A stretch of DNA of 64,000 nucleotides, taken from assembly GCA_964019165.1 (NCBI GenBank), contig OZ025270.1:3435993-3499992 (forward strand), given 5' to 3'. A program made the position numbers and the translations under genes. Source of the stretch: Mastigias papua. Taxonomy: Eukaryota; Cnidaria; Scyphozoa; Rhizostomeae; Mastigiidae. Of the stretch, positions 1 through 12,185 are shown in pieces (within the stretch, counting starts at the first letter, position 1; each line of letters begins with the position of its first letter). The notes under the pieces are model-generated. The model was not told the origin of the DNA and did not search any database. It saw only the letters and a list, made by a program, of their open reading frames with translations.

Positions 1-23
1 TTTCTAAAAAAACCAATTTCCAG

Positions 24-2927
24 GATGACGGCACCGAACGGTAAGCAGTTATGATGTACATTATGTTGTGATGAAGACTTTTCTTGATGCAGGTAGTGGC
101 AAAGATTTTGTTCTGGATCGTACAAGTCTGGAGAGAATAGGTACTTCACCTCCAAAATTAATCTCTTTGACGGAAGCTAGAACGAGACTGAAAGAAAACA
201 ATAGAATTTGTCAGGTGGAGATGAATCCTGTGACTGGTAATTTTTGCTTTTCAATTAAGTTGTTATGGCTCTTGATATTCCTGAATTTTTTCAGGTTCTT
301 AGTTTTTCTTTACCGCAGGACAAAGAACATATTGTGCTTTGTTGATGATCATCACTGACAACATTATTGTGTCGTGAATTATTGTTAGTGTAGAGTTATG
401 ATCAAACTGAGCTCGGAAGGGTTGAGTATGTCAGTAGGTAGGGGCAATAGACTAGCCAGGACAGTGGATGGGCTAAAGGTATTCTGCTCCAACTTCATTT
501 GTGGTAGATTATCACCCCGCCTCCGTCTACTATCCATTTCTTTCTTTTTTCGTATGTTTTATGGAGTATCCCGGTATTAGGCGTGTGAGCGCGGCTTTTA
601 TATTTGTAGAACAGCTCAAACTGACTTTTATGTATGTAGGTTTATGTATGTAGTTTGGTGTATATGATTTTATATATGTAGTTTTAGGGTGCTAGGATTA
701 CAATAAAAACTGAAGTTTTTTATATCGTGAAGACGTGCTGTTTTGATTGGAATTAGCGTAGAGCGAGCTCAGCATCGCAAACATAATTTCATTGTGCTAT
801 TATGCAAGCACAAAGCTGTTTTGTGTCATCATCAGTCGCAATATTTATCACTTTTTAGAACATTGAAGCTAATAAATGTAGAAGTCAATAGAATGATATA
901 TGAAATATCAGATTACTTACGTTGCAACGTAAATATTAGTATTCAGGAGATTGAATTTTGCAACGTAAGTAGCACTCTTCGTAAAGTGTGTTGAAGGGCT
1001 ACTTTTTGAGCGATTAATAGTCTATATCAGATTGATTAGCATTTTCAACTGTCCGTTTTTGTACATTTATTCTGGTATTTACTTGTCAATTATAACATTT
1101 ATTTTTGTTGTACAAGCCAACTAGCATTTCGAGCTTACCAAAACAACTGCAAATAATGCATAGATCTATCACCTCTCCAAATTATTCCCGGACTTTGCTT
1201 CACGGTTATGCACCTCCCATGGCGCTCTGCATCGATTATGAAAGGCCTACTCTTTATTTTTTATGGTTTGAAGTTTGTTATTTAACCTTTTGTCGTCTTT
1301 ATTTAGAGAGCCATTTGATATAGTACATTCCCACATGTTCTTTTCAGTTGAGAGGCCTCGTCGGAAATCTAGACCTCCATCAAATCCAGCTATACCAGCC
1401 TCCATTCCGATATCGCCAGGACCGAGCCTTCTTTCATTGGAGGAAGCACAAGCACGAAGTAAAGGAAAGGGGGAGTCGATGCTACGCAGAGGATCTTTGG
1501 ACTTCAATGCAATAGAAAGTAAAACGGACAAGGAGAATTTCTCAGAAATAACACCAAAGAAGCGAAGTTGGAAAGGCCTATTTACTCGCAATAAAAGCGT
1601 AAGTAATGATCTAAATACATATGGCGATGAGAAGAAAACAATCTCACCACTATCGACATTTAAACGTCGAGTTAGTTACGATGTTGGTTCGGGCCTTTCG
1701 GCTCCGCGTTCGCAGAGCAGCTTTAACCTCAGAGAACTTGGACCTAGTGAAACAAACGCTCGCCCACCCTCGGGTAAGAAGGGGAGAAAAAAGAAACTTG
1801 AGATATCTTCACCTCTTGGCATTAGGACTTCCAGTTTTATAAGCTATGTTGGAGGTATGAGTCAGCTTGAACGGACTAGTACGGCACCTGAGCTTGATTT
1901 GCGACAAGCGGCGAGATTAGCGAGGGCGAAGAGCGCATCCAGAAAGAATCCTGGTGATATTGTTGCTACTGGTCGTATTACGAAGGATGACAGTGCTGTT
2001 GATAACAAGAGGGACAATGATTACATATCGACCTTAGAGGTTATCAACGATGTAAGTATTGATGAAACAGGATCGACTCAAGCTGAAGAGTATACTCAAC
2101 CTGCTGGGAACGAAAAAGAAAGCCGTGAAAATTGTAAAAACACTTCCAGTACGTTAGATGCACTTGTAAGCAAAGATGATTTTATTGAACTTAATAAACT
2201 CATTGTTAATTGCTCTGATGCGGAAAACGACAGTGCCAGAGAAGAAGGTAGCAGTATATCTCCAGTAGATGAGAAGTCTCTGCGAAACTCAATGTGGCTG
2301 GAAAAGTATGACGAAATTGCAAGGTCATGTTCAAGTGCAGCCCACTCTGCAACTGTAGATTGTGGTCCTAGCGAGAAAGCGCCTGCGTCTTTTTCTGATG
2401 CACGACCAGAATCTTCACATTCCGGTATATCAAGTGTGACAATTTCACCGCGACATCGATCAACAGCAGAGATACGGGACTCAATTCTAAGTAGGGGTTG
2501 CCGTGAGTTACAGTCTACATGTGCTCGTAGTATGACGGAGACTTCAGGAAAACGGTCCCAGTCGGTCGATTTATGTAAATCTAGGCCACGTTATGGTAAA
2601 AGGGCATCTTGCATGTCTGATAGCGGTGTTCCAAATTCGGATGAAATTGATAGCGTGCTAACAATTGACTGGGTCCCTGTAATGCAGCGCTCTTTAACAA
2701 ATGCTGGTGACTTTAAGGACCGTTTAGGCGTGCCATTTCCTGCAGAAAAATGCAACACAAATGGCTACAATGAGAAAGGTAAGGTGTCTCCCAGACAGTT
2801 GACCAGCCGGCCGTTTTCGAGCTATGATAACCACCCATTGCCGCAGAGTGATGACATTGGAAAGATGATAGATCGCAAGACCAAGAATCGCCCGTCAATG
2901 TATGACAATTTATTGTTGATAGATTAG
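24..2927 (+). CDS. 3' part of an unrecognised serine-rich basic protein gene (exons 24..40, 93..236, 1348..2927)
   Basis: I do not recognise the family. Three exons join in frame: a 17-nt microexon after a TTTCCAG acceptor, 93..236 (acceptor GATGCAG, donor GTAATT) and the last exon from 1348 (acceptor TTTTCAG) to a TAG at 2925-2927. Phases agree at both joins, giving about 579 residues; the 5' end lies outside the window. The product is low in hydrophobic residues and rich in Ser, Arg and Lys, with no membrane segment or recognised domain, so it is probably largely disordered. It carries several basic-residue/serine sites resembling AGC-kinase or 14-3-3 targets: RRGSLDF near 1485, KKRSWKG near 1560 and RRVSYDV near 1665. 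It could be the regulatory tail of a signalling or cytoskeletal protein, but that is inference. A possible AATAAA lies at 3309-3314. Confidence 0.6.
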
Positions 2928-4322
2928 ACACAGTTACCCTCTACGAAGCAGGTGTTTGATCTCACTGTCGTAGAATGTTAAGTTTAGGTACCAATGGTTG
3001 TGTTTATGTTTATTTCCAAATTATGAGACAATTGTGAATGAGAAAATATAATTTCTCTTCTTTCTAAAACTTCAAGCGTATGAATCTGAAGTATGGCCAA
3101 GCCCTATAGCTAGAGGTTGCAGAACATTTAGTTTTGAAATAATGGAAGTACTCAACAGTGGCATTGTTAGGTGCAAAAGGGAATAGAAGATGAGCTATGG
3201 GAGCGTTATTTCATGAGAAATAATCCGTATATTGGTATGTTTGTACAAAGAAGTAGATATGAAGCTCTACAAGATCTTGGAGTCTTGGGGAAGGAGTTAC
3301 TATAATCAAATAAATGCTCTTTACTTTTTGAGCTGTTTCTGTACACAAAGGATCAACATAATGACAGTGTTGCTTCGGTATTTCAGTGTTTATGACCTTT
3401 TGAACTTCTTGGTTCTCGTGCGTCTGAACGGTCTGCAGTTGATTTTCATGCACTTGATCCCAGGGCCTATTTTTTTAGTATCTCATTTGATTCGTTGGTT
3501 TCTGATGCTCAAGTTATTGTATATAGAGAATTATGTCCCAAACTGGGAGGAGACAGGGCTGGTGATATAAATTGAGTCTCGGCCCACCAGCGTAACAGCA
3601 TCGTTTGTATTTGCTTAGCATTATATTGACTTTGCGATTATTTCTTTGTCGTTATTTGAGTTTATTTTTAGATAAAGGTGGTTTGTCTGTATGTTGTTCC
3701 CAGCCACTGATGACGCTTTATTTACTATTCAAGAGCATATACGTTTCAGTGACGGACGCCCTACACTTGTTTTTTTGTGATTCCATTTAGTTTCTAAAAG
3801 TAATTTATTTATTTATTTGAAGTTAGCGCTACATAGCTGTATGCAACAAAATATACTAAAACTATTGCAAGCCAACTACCATGGAACAGAGCGGTTCTTT
3901 TCTCGGTGGGGGGGGGTGGGGGTAACTAAGCCTTATTTTGAATGGGGATGTGTCTTTCTTATTCAAAATTTAGGCACATAATTCCATCCATGTTTGAAAA
4001 AATGTGACCCATAATTCCGCAAGCATGTTGAAAACCATGTCCATAATTCCACAAGGCAAAGAACATTTTTCAATACACAGTAAAACCATATGGCAGCTTT
4101 TGTATGTCCTTTGCTCTAAATCTCAGTGCTGTTTGTATTTCATTCTTCCAATAACTCCCTCCTGGTAACCTGCATTATCTGAAGTTCAACCTCGACTTAA
4201 CAACCGTACCCTTGAGATAGTCTGAAGGAGCAGGTGATCTTCATGTATCGTTCTCGACACTCTTATCACAAATTCAGCGTTAGAAATGGTCTCCGAATTG
4301 AGTTTTGTTTACCCAAGTTATC

Positions 4323-4406
4323 AAACAAACGCACTCCCACAAACACACACGCACTCATACAACCACACACAAACACATACACATGCGTGCACGCACATGC
4401 ACACGC
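4323..4406. repeat. Imperfect (CA)n tract
   Basis: CA-dominated run interrupted by AA, GC and TG dinucleotides; a degraded microsatellite with no coding role. Confidence 0.7.
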
Positions 4407-5124
4407 AGGGAGAGAGACAGAGTTTACCCGAGCATCATTAAATTCAGCTTTTCTGTTGGCTACTAAGCTCTAGTAATTCGAGCCCAGTGTTATAATTGGG
4501 AAAGGGAAATGGCCTAGCAACCGTCATCGCAAACATGGGCTTGAAGTGGGAATAATTTTGCAGACACCCACAAGTCTCTATCTTATTCATACGAAGTTGC
4601 AGCAATGATTTCAGTATGCACACTATTCGAGATTGTAGGATCTTTCGCACAGGCAGATATAGTATTGGAGTTGTAGTAATCTGCATCAAGGCCACTTTTC
4701 TTGGACCTAGCTGGAAGTAGCCGAGTGAGAGAGCTGATATGTTGTCTAGAGAAGTATTTTTAAGTATTGTACGACGCCTTGCTACCATTTGCTGGTATCA
4801 TTTCATAACAATTTTACCGATAGTGAAGAACCGAAGCTGCTGTGGAAGATTCTACGTGAGTTATAGTGAGAGTCAGCAGGGTTGGTGAAAGTTGATGATA
4901 TTATCCTTGAATCGAATTATATTAGTTGCTATAGTTAGCTGAATTTCATAGACTGGTCTAGATCTCTAGATTTTATCCCCACTGAATTTTTGATTGAGAG
5001 CGGTTAATATCTGATATGGCCCTACTTGGGGTTCTTTTTCTTTGACTCTCTATAAAGGCTGTCCACATCACTAATATAAGTTGATGATCGACTTGGCTTT
5101 CATGTGAAGAGTATGGGGAATTCT

Positions 5125-5300
5125 ACAGTAAATTGCCGATAACTTGAACCTTCAAGGAACCAAAGAAAACAGTTTGAGTTGTCGGGGTTTAGAGTTTTCG
5201 GGAGTATTTTCATACGAAAATGTTGCGCAAGGGAATGCAGTATTGATTCGACTTGGCAAATGTCCAAATTTCCAGGTGTCCGAGTTATCGGGATTTTATT
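5125..5300 (+). mobile_element. Pogo/Tigger-like MITE fragment
   Basis: A TA followed by CAGTAAATTGCCGATAACTT opens a stretch with several variants of GATAACTTGAAC and GAGTTATCGGG. This resembles the nested terminal repeats of pogo/Tigger non-autonomous elements (TA target, CAGT start). The right terminus is not clear, so the extent is approximate. No transposase frame is present. Confidence 0.4.
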
Positions 5301-8300
5301 GTATTGCGAAATATCACTTGAGAAAGCAGCAACTGGCAACAAAGGGCTGGGATTTCCTGATATGTGTTGATTTGCGTTAGTGTCAGGAGCCGTATACGAG
5401 ACTCCCATACGGTTTTGTTTGTTTCATGGGTATATGTATTCTTGGCTTTCTTATCAGTTTCTTGTAAGTGCTCTGCCAAACAAATCCAACTGCTCGCGCC
5501 ATTTTTCGTGTAAACATCAAACTGGCTTTCCGTCCATGTTTTCAGCCCATTCTTGCAGTCATAATTTTTTTTATTGTAACCCTGAATGAAAATTAATGTA
5601 TTTTACAGCGATAAGAGAGAACTTCATTTACATGATGGAAAGCAATCTGCACTCATCAATTAAACCCAATTTGTCACACAGGTGGAATCAGTTCTGTTTC
5701 CACGATCTTTTTAACTAACATATTATGCTTTTGATTGAAGCTCACTTTCATCGCGAATGCCCTCATAATTGTACGTAGAAAGTAGATTTCAAGTGGAGAA
5801 AACATGCATGTTACCACACTGAAATACGTGAAAATACCGAGATCTCGGCAAAGAATATTTGTCTTGGGTAGGAGGACTAGCCCTCCTCATGTAATCAGGC
5901 TCTAAGTTTTGCATTATTCTGATCCCCAAGTTCTTGTGCCAACAATTGCTGACAGTTCGCAATTCGCGTCCAGACTATAGTAGGATGAAACCGGCACTTT
6001 CCATCGATATTTTATTTTAGTTAATCAAACAGTTGTGCTTCCTAACAGTGTTGGTGTTCATTTCCAAAACATGTTTGTGTTTCAAGAGAAGACGTCATCG
6101 AGGTCTTGGGATTACTGCCAGCTGGGGACCTGTTGAGTTAGAACTTTTTGTTGCATTTCTCGTTACAAAGAAAGAAATTTCTTTGAAAGTCAAATTCGTG
6201 AATTACTGTCATCTTTATTGCCATCAATTACTGCCAGTGACATGTCTTCGTGATTGTCCGATTCCGAACGCTCTAGTTACCATCAAACACAGGCGGCCTT
6301 TCAAAGCAGAAGCAGTGGCGTAGCGATGCAGTGCGGGCCCCTTTGTAGCTGTAACGGCCGTCAGCAGTCCACTGACCAGAGGGCTTTGAAAAGGCCCCTT
6401 GTTTAACATGCAATTTTTCAGCAGGGAAGCGTTCTGGCTTCATTCTGGCTGCTTCTTAACATTGTCTAATCCAATTGAGATATTTCTAAAATTCTTCAAT
6501 TTTAGAAGCAACAGAGTGCCCAGGCTCTGTAAAGTATTTATGTAAGTGAACTAGAGATTCGAACTGAAATTAATCTTCAGATTTCAAGTGATTTTATGAC
6601 CTATATTTTAGTTCACTGGCGTTCAAAGCGTATCTGGACACCTTCGAAAGGCCGAAGATGGTTTCTGCAAAAAGTTTTGAACTGGGTGGGTTTAGTCTTT
6701 AAGCACTGAACAAACGAATCAGCTATTATCAAAAGGCATTGTTAATATTTAGAAGCCTTTCAGATACTCCACAATACTAGGGAACGATTAGCGGTAGGGT
6801 TTTCTAGCCTTGAAAGAGCATTCAAATTTCCTATTAGACAACGAAATATTCTATGAGAGGCCATTGGACATTTTTCCCACAAAGCTAGCTGTAAAGGATA
6901 CCGAAAAACTTCAACAACTCTTGGTAGCTCAAAAAGTGCAGCTTCACCGTGCGAGACTTTTTCCTACGTACCACAAACAAACATAGATAATCTAATGAGA
7001 GCTGGTAGACAAAAGAAGTTTGAGACACTGAGAATTCTGGGGCAGCTCACTAGTTAAAAGAATGGATCTAGCCTGTTACGGGGATCTTTGGTGTATGGGG
7101 GATGTTCCTCCTTATTTCTTACAACTTTTATAAATTCATCTCATCTTTTATTCAATCTCATATGAAAAATTTGTACATAATTATTGTTCTCGTTGAAGTG
7201 GTAGGTGTCTTCGGTGCTACTTTTGAGTTGTAGAAATTCTAAGTGCCTGATTGAACTTAAATTTGAGAACTTAACCTTGATTTGGTTTAGCATCCCACCT
7301 AAAAGCATTGAACCTGACTTCAATGAGAGCGCGGTTTGCTGTAGTTAAGTTAGTGCGACGTATTGAAAGACAATTAGGAATCACTCGTAATCATTGTCTA
7401 TCACTTGAAATGCATTCACATCTGCATGAAGAGTGAGCAATTTTCTTATCTTTTTTACTTAGGTGATGGTTTAAATAATTTATGTAATCAAATGATAACA
7501 ATTGACTTCATTATCCGCCAACCTGTCCCATTCAAGCTGTTTTCTTGCAAAAAACTCTTCCACGGATTGCTGTATTGCATAGCGTAGAACAAGTAATCAA
7601 TGGAGAAAGTCTGTAGATGACGAAACGCGCTCAGAAGCTTTCTCAGGCATCCTGGTCACAAAAACGAATTTAGTGAGGCAGGTTGCTGCTCGTCGTACAA
7701 ATATTTGTAGGTAAGGTTCAAACCATGGCATTTATAACTGTGCAGAAAAGTAACCGATTTCGTTGATATTTTTAACAGATTACATCCTGAATAACTTTTT
7801 AAGCCACTGATACTAAATCTCTATTTCCACTCTCAAATTGGACGTTATCATATGTTTGGTGATCCCATTCCAGTTCGTAATTTATGTTTCTACTTACTTC
7901 TCAATGGCCTCTTAAAAATAATTGTATGGTAAAAGTAATTGTTGACACTGTATAATTTTCCACATTGTGGACTTAGATATCTGTCAATAATGCAGTAGTT
8001 GTGGTATTGGCACTCTAAAGCGAGGGGCCGTAATTAAGACAGTCAATATACCACCTACAATTGAATTTCAACTTTTAATGTAGACAATTTTAATGTCCAT
8101 ACGATCAGTGTATGAGTGAAATGTTTTTATTCTCCACTGAATTCTGCTTTATCCCAGAATTTTACATAATAAAAAATTCATCAAATGTATTATAAACAAT
8201 TCATTCATAGATGGTTGGTAATGAAACCACAGATTTAGTCAAAGCAGAATTCAGCGCAGAGTTTTAAATTTGGTTAATTTTCACTTGTGAACTAGGCATT

Positions 8301-8399
8301 TACCGTTATTATCATTTTATGCCTTGAGATATTTTCACTGTTTCATGCTTTCCATGGCTTTATACGTAAATCTACCGTTCGATTTCTTTTGCATTTGCT

Positions 8400-8696
8400 A
8401 TACCTGTGTCAATGGGTGAGTGGCCAAGTGGTTAGAGGGCTTGACTGCTGAGCGGAACATCGATGGTTCGACCCGAACTTTCGGACCAAAGTTGGGATGC
8501 TCGCTCACTATCCATTCAGCAGCAAATGGGTACCTGGCGGCAACACTAGGATAGTTAAAGGCGGGAGGAAAGGAACTGGCCACCCTACCTCGCTATGTCG
8601 ACGGCTCTGAATAAGTGCCCCCCTCTAACAGGCACTCCCTAATGTACAGAATCGTATGTGGGACTAACCTTTACTTGTACTTAATACCTGTATCAA
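8400..8696 (+). mobile_element. tRNA-derived SINE, copy 1, with target-site duplication
   Basis: The head has a Pol III A box (TGGCCAAGTGG, 8421-8431) and a B box (GGTTCGACCC, 8465-8474) spaced as in a tRNA gene with a short insertion. A non-tRNA body of about 200 bp ends in CTTTACTTGTACTTA. The element body (8413-8683, about 271 bp) is flanked by ATACCTGTGTCAA (8400-8412) and ATACCTGTATCAA (8684-8696), a 13-bp direct repeat with one mismatch. This is a target-site duplication, as expected for LINE-driven retrotransposition. The head does not fold as an intact tRNA, so it is not called as a tRNA gene. A diverged copy lies at 15981-16251. Confidence 0.85.
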
Positions 8697-9857
8697 AGTT
8701 CGGACCACAGAAAAAGAGAAAAATGTAGTCCTAGGCCTATGACTTTGGCCCTTGAATTGGGAATCCGATGGTTGTCGATAATGACGATCTCTCGAGCACT
8801 TGCTACTTTGAGTGTGATTAAGCTTTCCTCAATTTTTAGTGTGTCGATATTGTCATCGTTGAGAAATGTCCAAAATTTATATTTCAAAATTGTTCCATTT
8901 GAGTTTCAATTGTTAGTAGGAAAGTTCTTAAAGCATTTCAATTTTCCAGTTAGTATTTTAGGCGAAGCACCTTGCTTGCTTGCTTATTGAAAGTACCAGA
9001 AGCTTATATCGGCTTGTAAAGTGCTGCCAGTAAAACCAAGGACGATAGACTTTTCCTTACTCAAAAGTCAGAAGCTGCCCATAACTGTTACCCGAGTGAA
9101 CTCCAATTTCAGTGAAAAGCAAGTTTTTAAAAGCGAAGAAGTGCAGTGAATCAGCGTAACACTTTTGTTCAAAAAGAAACGGTTCTGCACAGAACGGTTT
9201 CAACACATTTTGCAAACGGGAAACATATCTGCACCAAATAGGACTGTTCCAAATCAAGCGGTAGAATGCCTTGTTGTAATTTGTTGGGTGGAAATCCAAT
9301 GATTTGTGTATCGCATCGACCTACTGTTTGGTGCTAGCGCATAGTATATACAGCAGCAAGTTGGTGCACTTGCAAAAAAAGTGTTACAAATTGAATATGC
9401 GCTTACGCTTATACTTTGAGATCTATAACATTTTCCCAAACATGACCACCTGGTAGAATAGTATAATTTCTTTTTTTGTATTTAATTATTTCATATTAGT
9501 ATGAAACGAAATGAAAAAATGCCACGCACTGAACCTCTTTCCCATTACCAAGTAAAATGAATGAGTCTCGTAATTTAGATTTCTAATAACAATAGCAGCC
9601 CTGATGAGGAGGAAACTGTGAGCCTAGAAATAGAATGATCATGTTCTACGAAGTACGTTTCCAGTTTGACAAAAAATCTTCTTGCATGAGCTGTTTTTTC
9701 ACGTTTTCTTTTAAAGCTCAGCCTGCCTGCGTTTCTTAAATATTTCTTAATTTTTGCCTGATTTGAGCCTCACGTATCATGTATGCTTGTGTCTTGTAGA
9801 AAACTTCAATTCCTTTATGTGTTACTCGTTTCATTTTAGTCTGACTACTGAGTAGAA

Positions 9858-11717
9858 ATGTACTACCCCAAATCATCCTTCAGAAGAAGCTATCACTTAG
9901 AAAAGCAAAACACTCATTCCAAGAAGCCAAAGGACCATGCCAAAGTTCTCCTACCACCATCGTGGAGTGGCCTCATATCCGTTGGGGGACCTTCTCAAGC
10001 TCCACCATCAGGGCAGAGCAGCTTTTCAATGGGTCTATTGAATATAGACGCTCACCCGCACTTTCAAGGGGTGATCTTCCGCAATGCTAATCCAATTAAA
10101 GAAATTCGACCTCACTATCCGTGCAGCACAAACAAAGACGCTCTGAAGAGTCTTAGAAGCCTTGACCATCGATTGCAGAAAGAATTCCAAAGCAGCTTTC
10201 TCCCAGACAGAGAGAGTGAGAGTTTCAGTCATAGCGATGACTTGGATGGCAATAAAGATACAGCAGACTCAGGGATCTCAAGAACCCGAAGTCCGCAATA
10301 CTTGGGGGATGTAGCTCAGTCTAGAAACATGATTAGAGAATTCGACATAACGGGAATATCTCCAAGAAGCGCTGAAGGATTTGATGAATCCCCTGTGACG
10401 TACAGTGGCTTGAGAAGAGAAATATCATTATCAACAATTTCGTCGTTTAAATTGAATCTGGAAGGGCTAGAGTCGTCGCATGGTCACGTTTTCAAAGCAC
10501 CGCCTTATCAGAGAACCCCAAGCATCTTCTCTGATCGTTCCGATGTGCAATCACTAGCTTCCAGCGCTGGCCCTTTGATGTTTACTTCATACGAAAGCCG
10601 CAAAGAAGCCTATGATGCGGTAAAATCGCCAAGATTCTCCGAGGAACAGATCAGTGAAGTGTCAAAGCTTCTGCGTCAGCTTTGTGATAGCGAGGGTAGA
10701 AGAAGGAACAGACGGTTTGAGGTGGATCTGGTTCGACTGTGTGATGTTATTAATGCTATTTTTCAAAATATCCCTCCAAACATTTTACCGTTTAGGGTGA
10801 AGAAGTTTTCAAAAGATTGCACTTTTGAGACCACGGGAGCTTTTTCGTACGATTTTTATCTAGAAGGGGAGATTTCTCGCGATGACTTGGAGATTAGTTT
10901 TCGACAAGGAAATTCTAACATAGCGGACATATTTCTAATCGGAAACAACCCCACTCTTGAACTGTTTTGTGTTGAACATTCATTAGTCGGAAAACGCAAG
11001 CTTTCACCTTGTAAACTGATGATCATCTTTGCGCATATCATAAGCGCTAAGATCAAGGACGAAGATCGCGAATTTCCACACAAGGCAAGAGTTTGTTATG
11101 AAAATATAACAAGTAAAGATATTCAAATTTCGGTAACTTTTCCTGAAGAATATACCCGTTTTGTTGTGAATTTCGTTCTTGCTTTAGATATTGAGGATTT
11201 TCCACGGGATACAGGGTTTAAGAAGAGTAGACAATGGCCCAGCTCCGCAGTCAAACAACAGGTGCAGAAAAAAGGTGTCCATTTGACCTCTAAAGTAAAC
11301 GACGTTCATCTGCACTCTTGGACTGTGACTTTCCTCAAATCACGCCGAACTTTATTACAGCTAACTGATGAGACCGGGAACAAACTGCGTCTGCTCCTAG
11401 CCCTACAGTGCTTACGAGAAACAAAGTTAGCGACTCCTGATGTGATTCTGCCTGCTCATTTTGCAACGATACTTTTCTGGGCAAATATTAAATACCCCAC
11501 TCCCATGGACTGGTCTACAATTAAACTCGGGAAACGATTCATCGACCTCGTTGTTGCACTGAGACGGTGTCTATGGAAGCATGAGTGCCTAGATTTCTTT
11601 GTGCCTAATCTCAATATGCTTGAAAAGTGGAGTGTTGAGAATTGCCGAGCCTTGTCGTTTAAAATAGATTTGCTTATCAAGGACCCTGTTGGCTATTTGA
11701 AGGGGAAACTATTGTAA
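9858..11717 (+). CDS. Mab-21/cGAS-superfamily nucleotidyltransferase-fold protein, 619 aa, single coding exon
   Basis: The C-terminal half has the Mab-21 fold signature. From about residue 480 it runs W-x3-F-x3-R-x-LL, then a LRLLLALQCLRE helix, LPAHFATILFWA, DW-x4-LGKRF and FFVPNLNML, all typical of Mab-21/cGAS-like proteins. The nucleotidyltransferase core begins near residue 260. The usual G[GS] is GA (327-328); a DLEI follows (D343, E345), which would supply two metal ligands; the third acidic position in the VDhhhA motif is Asn438 (VNFVLAL). Members of this superfamily include cyclic-dinucleotide synthases, Mab-21 developmental proteins and the mitochondrial MIEF proteins. Here catalysis is doubtful. 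Residues 1-250 are Ser/Pro-rich and probably disordered. No zinc thumb is evident. The start is the first ATG after a likely 5' UTR acceptor (9839). A divergent active cGAS-like receptor remains possible. Confidence 0.85.
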   Translation: MYYPKSSFRRSYHLEKQNTHSKKPKDHAKVLLPPSWSGLISVGGPSQAPPSGQSSFSMGLLNIDAHPHFQGVIFRNANPIKEIRPHYPCSTNKDALKSLRSLDHRLQKEFQSSFLPDRESESFSHSDDLDGNKDTADSGISRTRSPQYLGDVAQSRNMIREFDITGISPRSAEGFDESPVTYSGLRREISLSTISSFKLNLEGLESSHGHVFKAPPYQRTPSIFSDRSDVQSLASSAGPLMFTSYESRKEAYDAVKSPRFSEEQISEVSKLLRQLCDSEGRRRNRRFEVDLVRLCDVINAIFQNIPPNILPFRVKKFSKDCTFETTGAFSYDFYLEGEISRDDLEISFRQGNSNIADIFLIGNNPTLELFCVEHSLVGKRKLSPCKLMIIFAHIISAKIKDEDREFPHKARVCYENITSKDIQISVTFPEEYTRFVVNFVLALDIEDFPRDTGFKKSRQWPSSAVKQQVQKKGVHLTSKVNDVHLHSWTVTFLKSRRTLLQLTDETGNKLRLLLALQCLRETKLATPDVILPAHFATILFWANIKYPTPMDWSTIKLGKRFIDLVVALRRCLWKHECLDFFVPNLNMLEKWSVENCRALSFKIDLLIKDPVGYLKGKLL

Positions 11718-11927
11718 ACTTTGTTAAATATTTCTTTTTGACTATATTTAATAGCTGAAGAAAAGAGCTTTGAACAATTTTACAATCTTTGAATTGAGAA
11801 GTAGAAGAAGCATTCTTCAAACATGGAAAAAGTGCACCTTATTTGAAGGATTCTTTGTTGCAAGTGATGAATTTGTGATTTTGCAACAGCGCCAGTTATA
11901 CAACAGTGGCTTAGAGCTTTTCCAAAC

Positions 11928-12185
11928 TCAGTCAAATTTTAAGTATTTGCGCGCTGACTGTAGATCTTGGGAATGGCCTGAAGCACTATTGTTGTTTGGG
12001 TTTTGTTCTATAGTCATGGGCTTGCCGTCTAGATGAGTAACATCATCCCAGTACGGTGGTCTTCCAATACTCTTCACAACGAATGTAACATCCAGATTTT
12101 TAGCTTCTTCTGACGATACACTGTAACTAAAATGCTTGTCTGTGAGTGCCTTTAAGTTCGGTATTTCGGTGTCGATACTGCATCT
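11928..12185 (-). CDS. Possible last exon of an unidentified minus-strand gene (85 codons)
   Basis: On the minus strand an open frame runs from a possible acceptor (CCTCAGTTAG, exon start 12185) to TGA at 11930-11928. Its composition looks protein-like (mixed charged and aromatic residues, e.g. VVKSIGRPPYWDDVTHLDG) and unlike the surrounding AT-rich noise. It has no upstream ATG in frame, so it would have to be an internal or terminal exon. I do not recognise the protein and found no matching upstream exon on the minus strand. If real, it ends 210 bp from the Mab-21 stop, tail-to-tail. It could also be a chance open frame or part of an old element. Confidence 0.35.
   Translation of the reverse strand, partial: RCSIDTEIPNLKALTDKHFSYSVSSEEAKNLDVTFVVKSIGRPPYWDDVTHLDGKPMTIEQNPNNNSASGHSQDLQSARKYLKFD

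Larger units (their letters stand above)
2928..9857. other. Intergenic stretch without a recognised gene
   Basis: I see no convincing coding exon here. Open frames are short and lack recognisable domains. It holds the presumed 3' UTR of the upstream gene, a G-run (about 3907-3921), an imperfect CA repeat, a pogo/Tigger-like fragment and a SINE. A CAGTGGCGTAGC string at about 6315, like the ends of many hAT-type elements, is the only hint of another transposon. The last bases probably include a 5' UTR intron of the Mab-21 gene, with acceptor TCATTTTAG ending at 9839. Confidence 0.6.

Noticed and set aside
1247..1591. 114-codon minus-strand frame
   Set aside because: Shadow of the plus-strand coding exon starting at 1348.
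8413..8490. Possible tRNA gene
   Set aside because: A and B boxes are present, but the sequence continues into a SINE body with target-site duplications and does not form a full cloverleaf.
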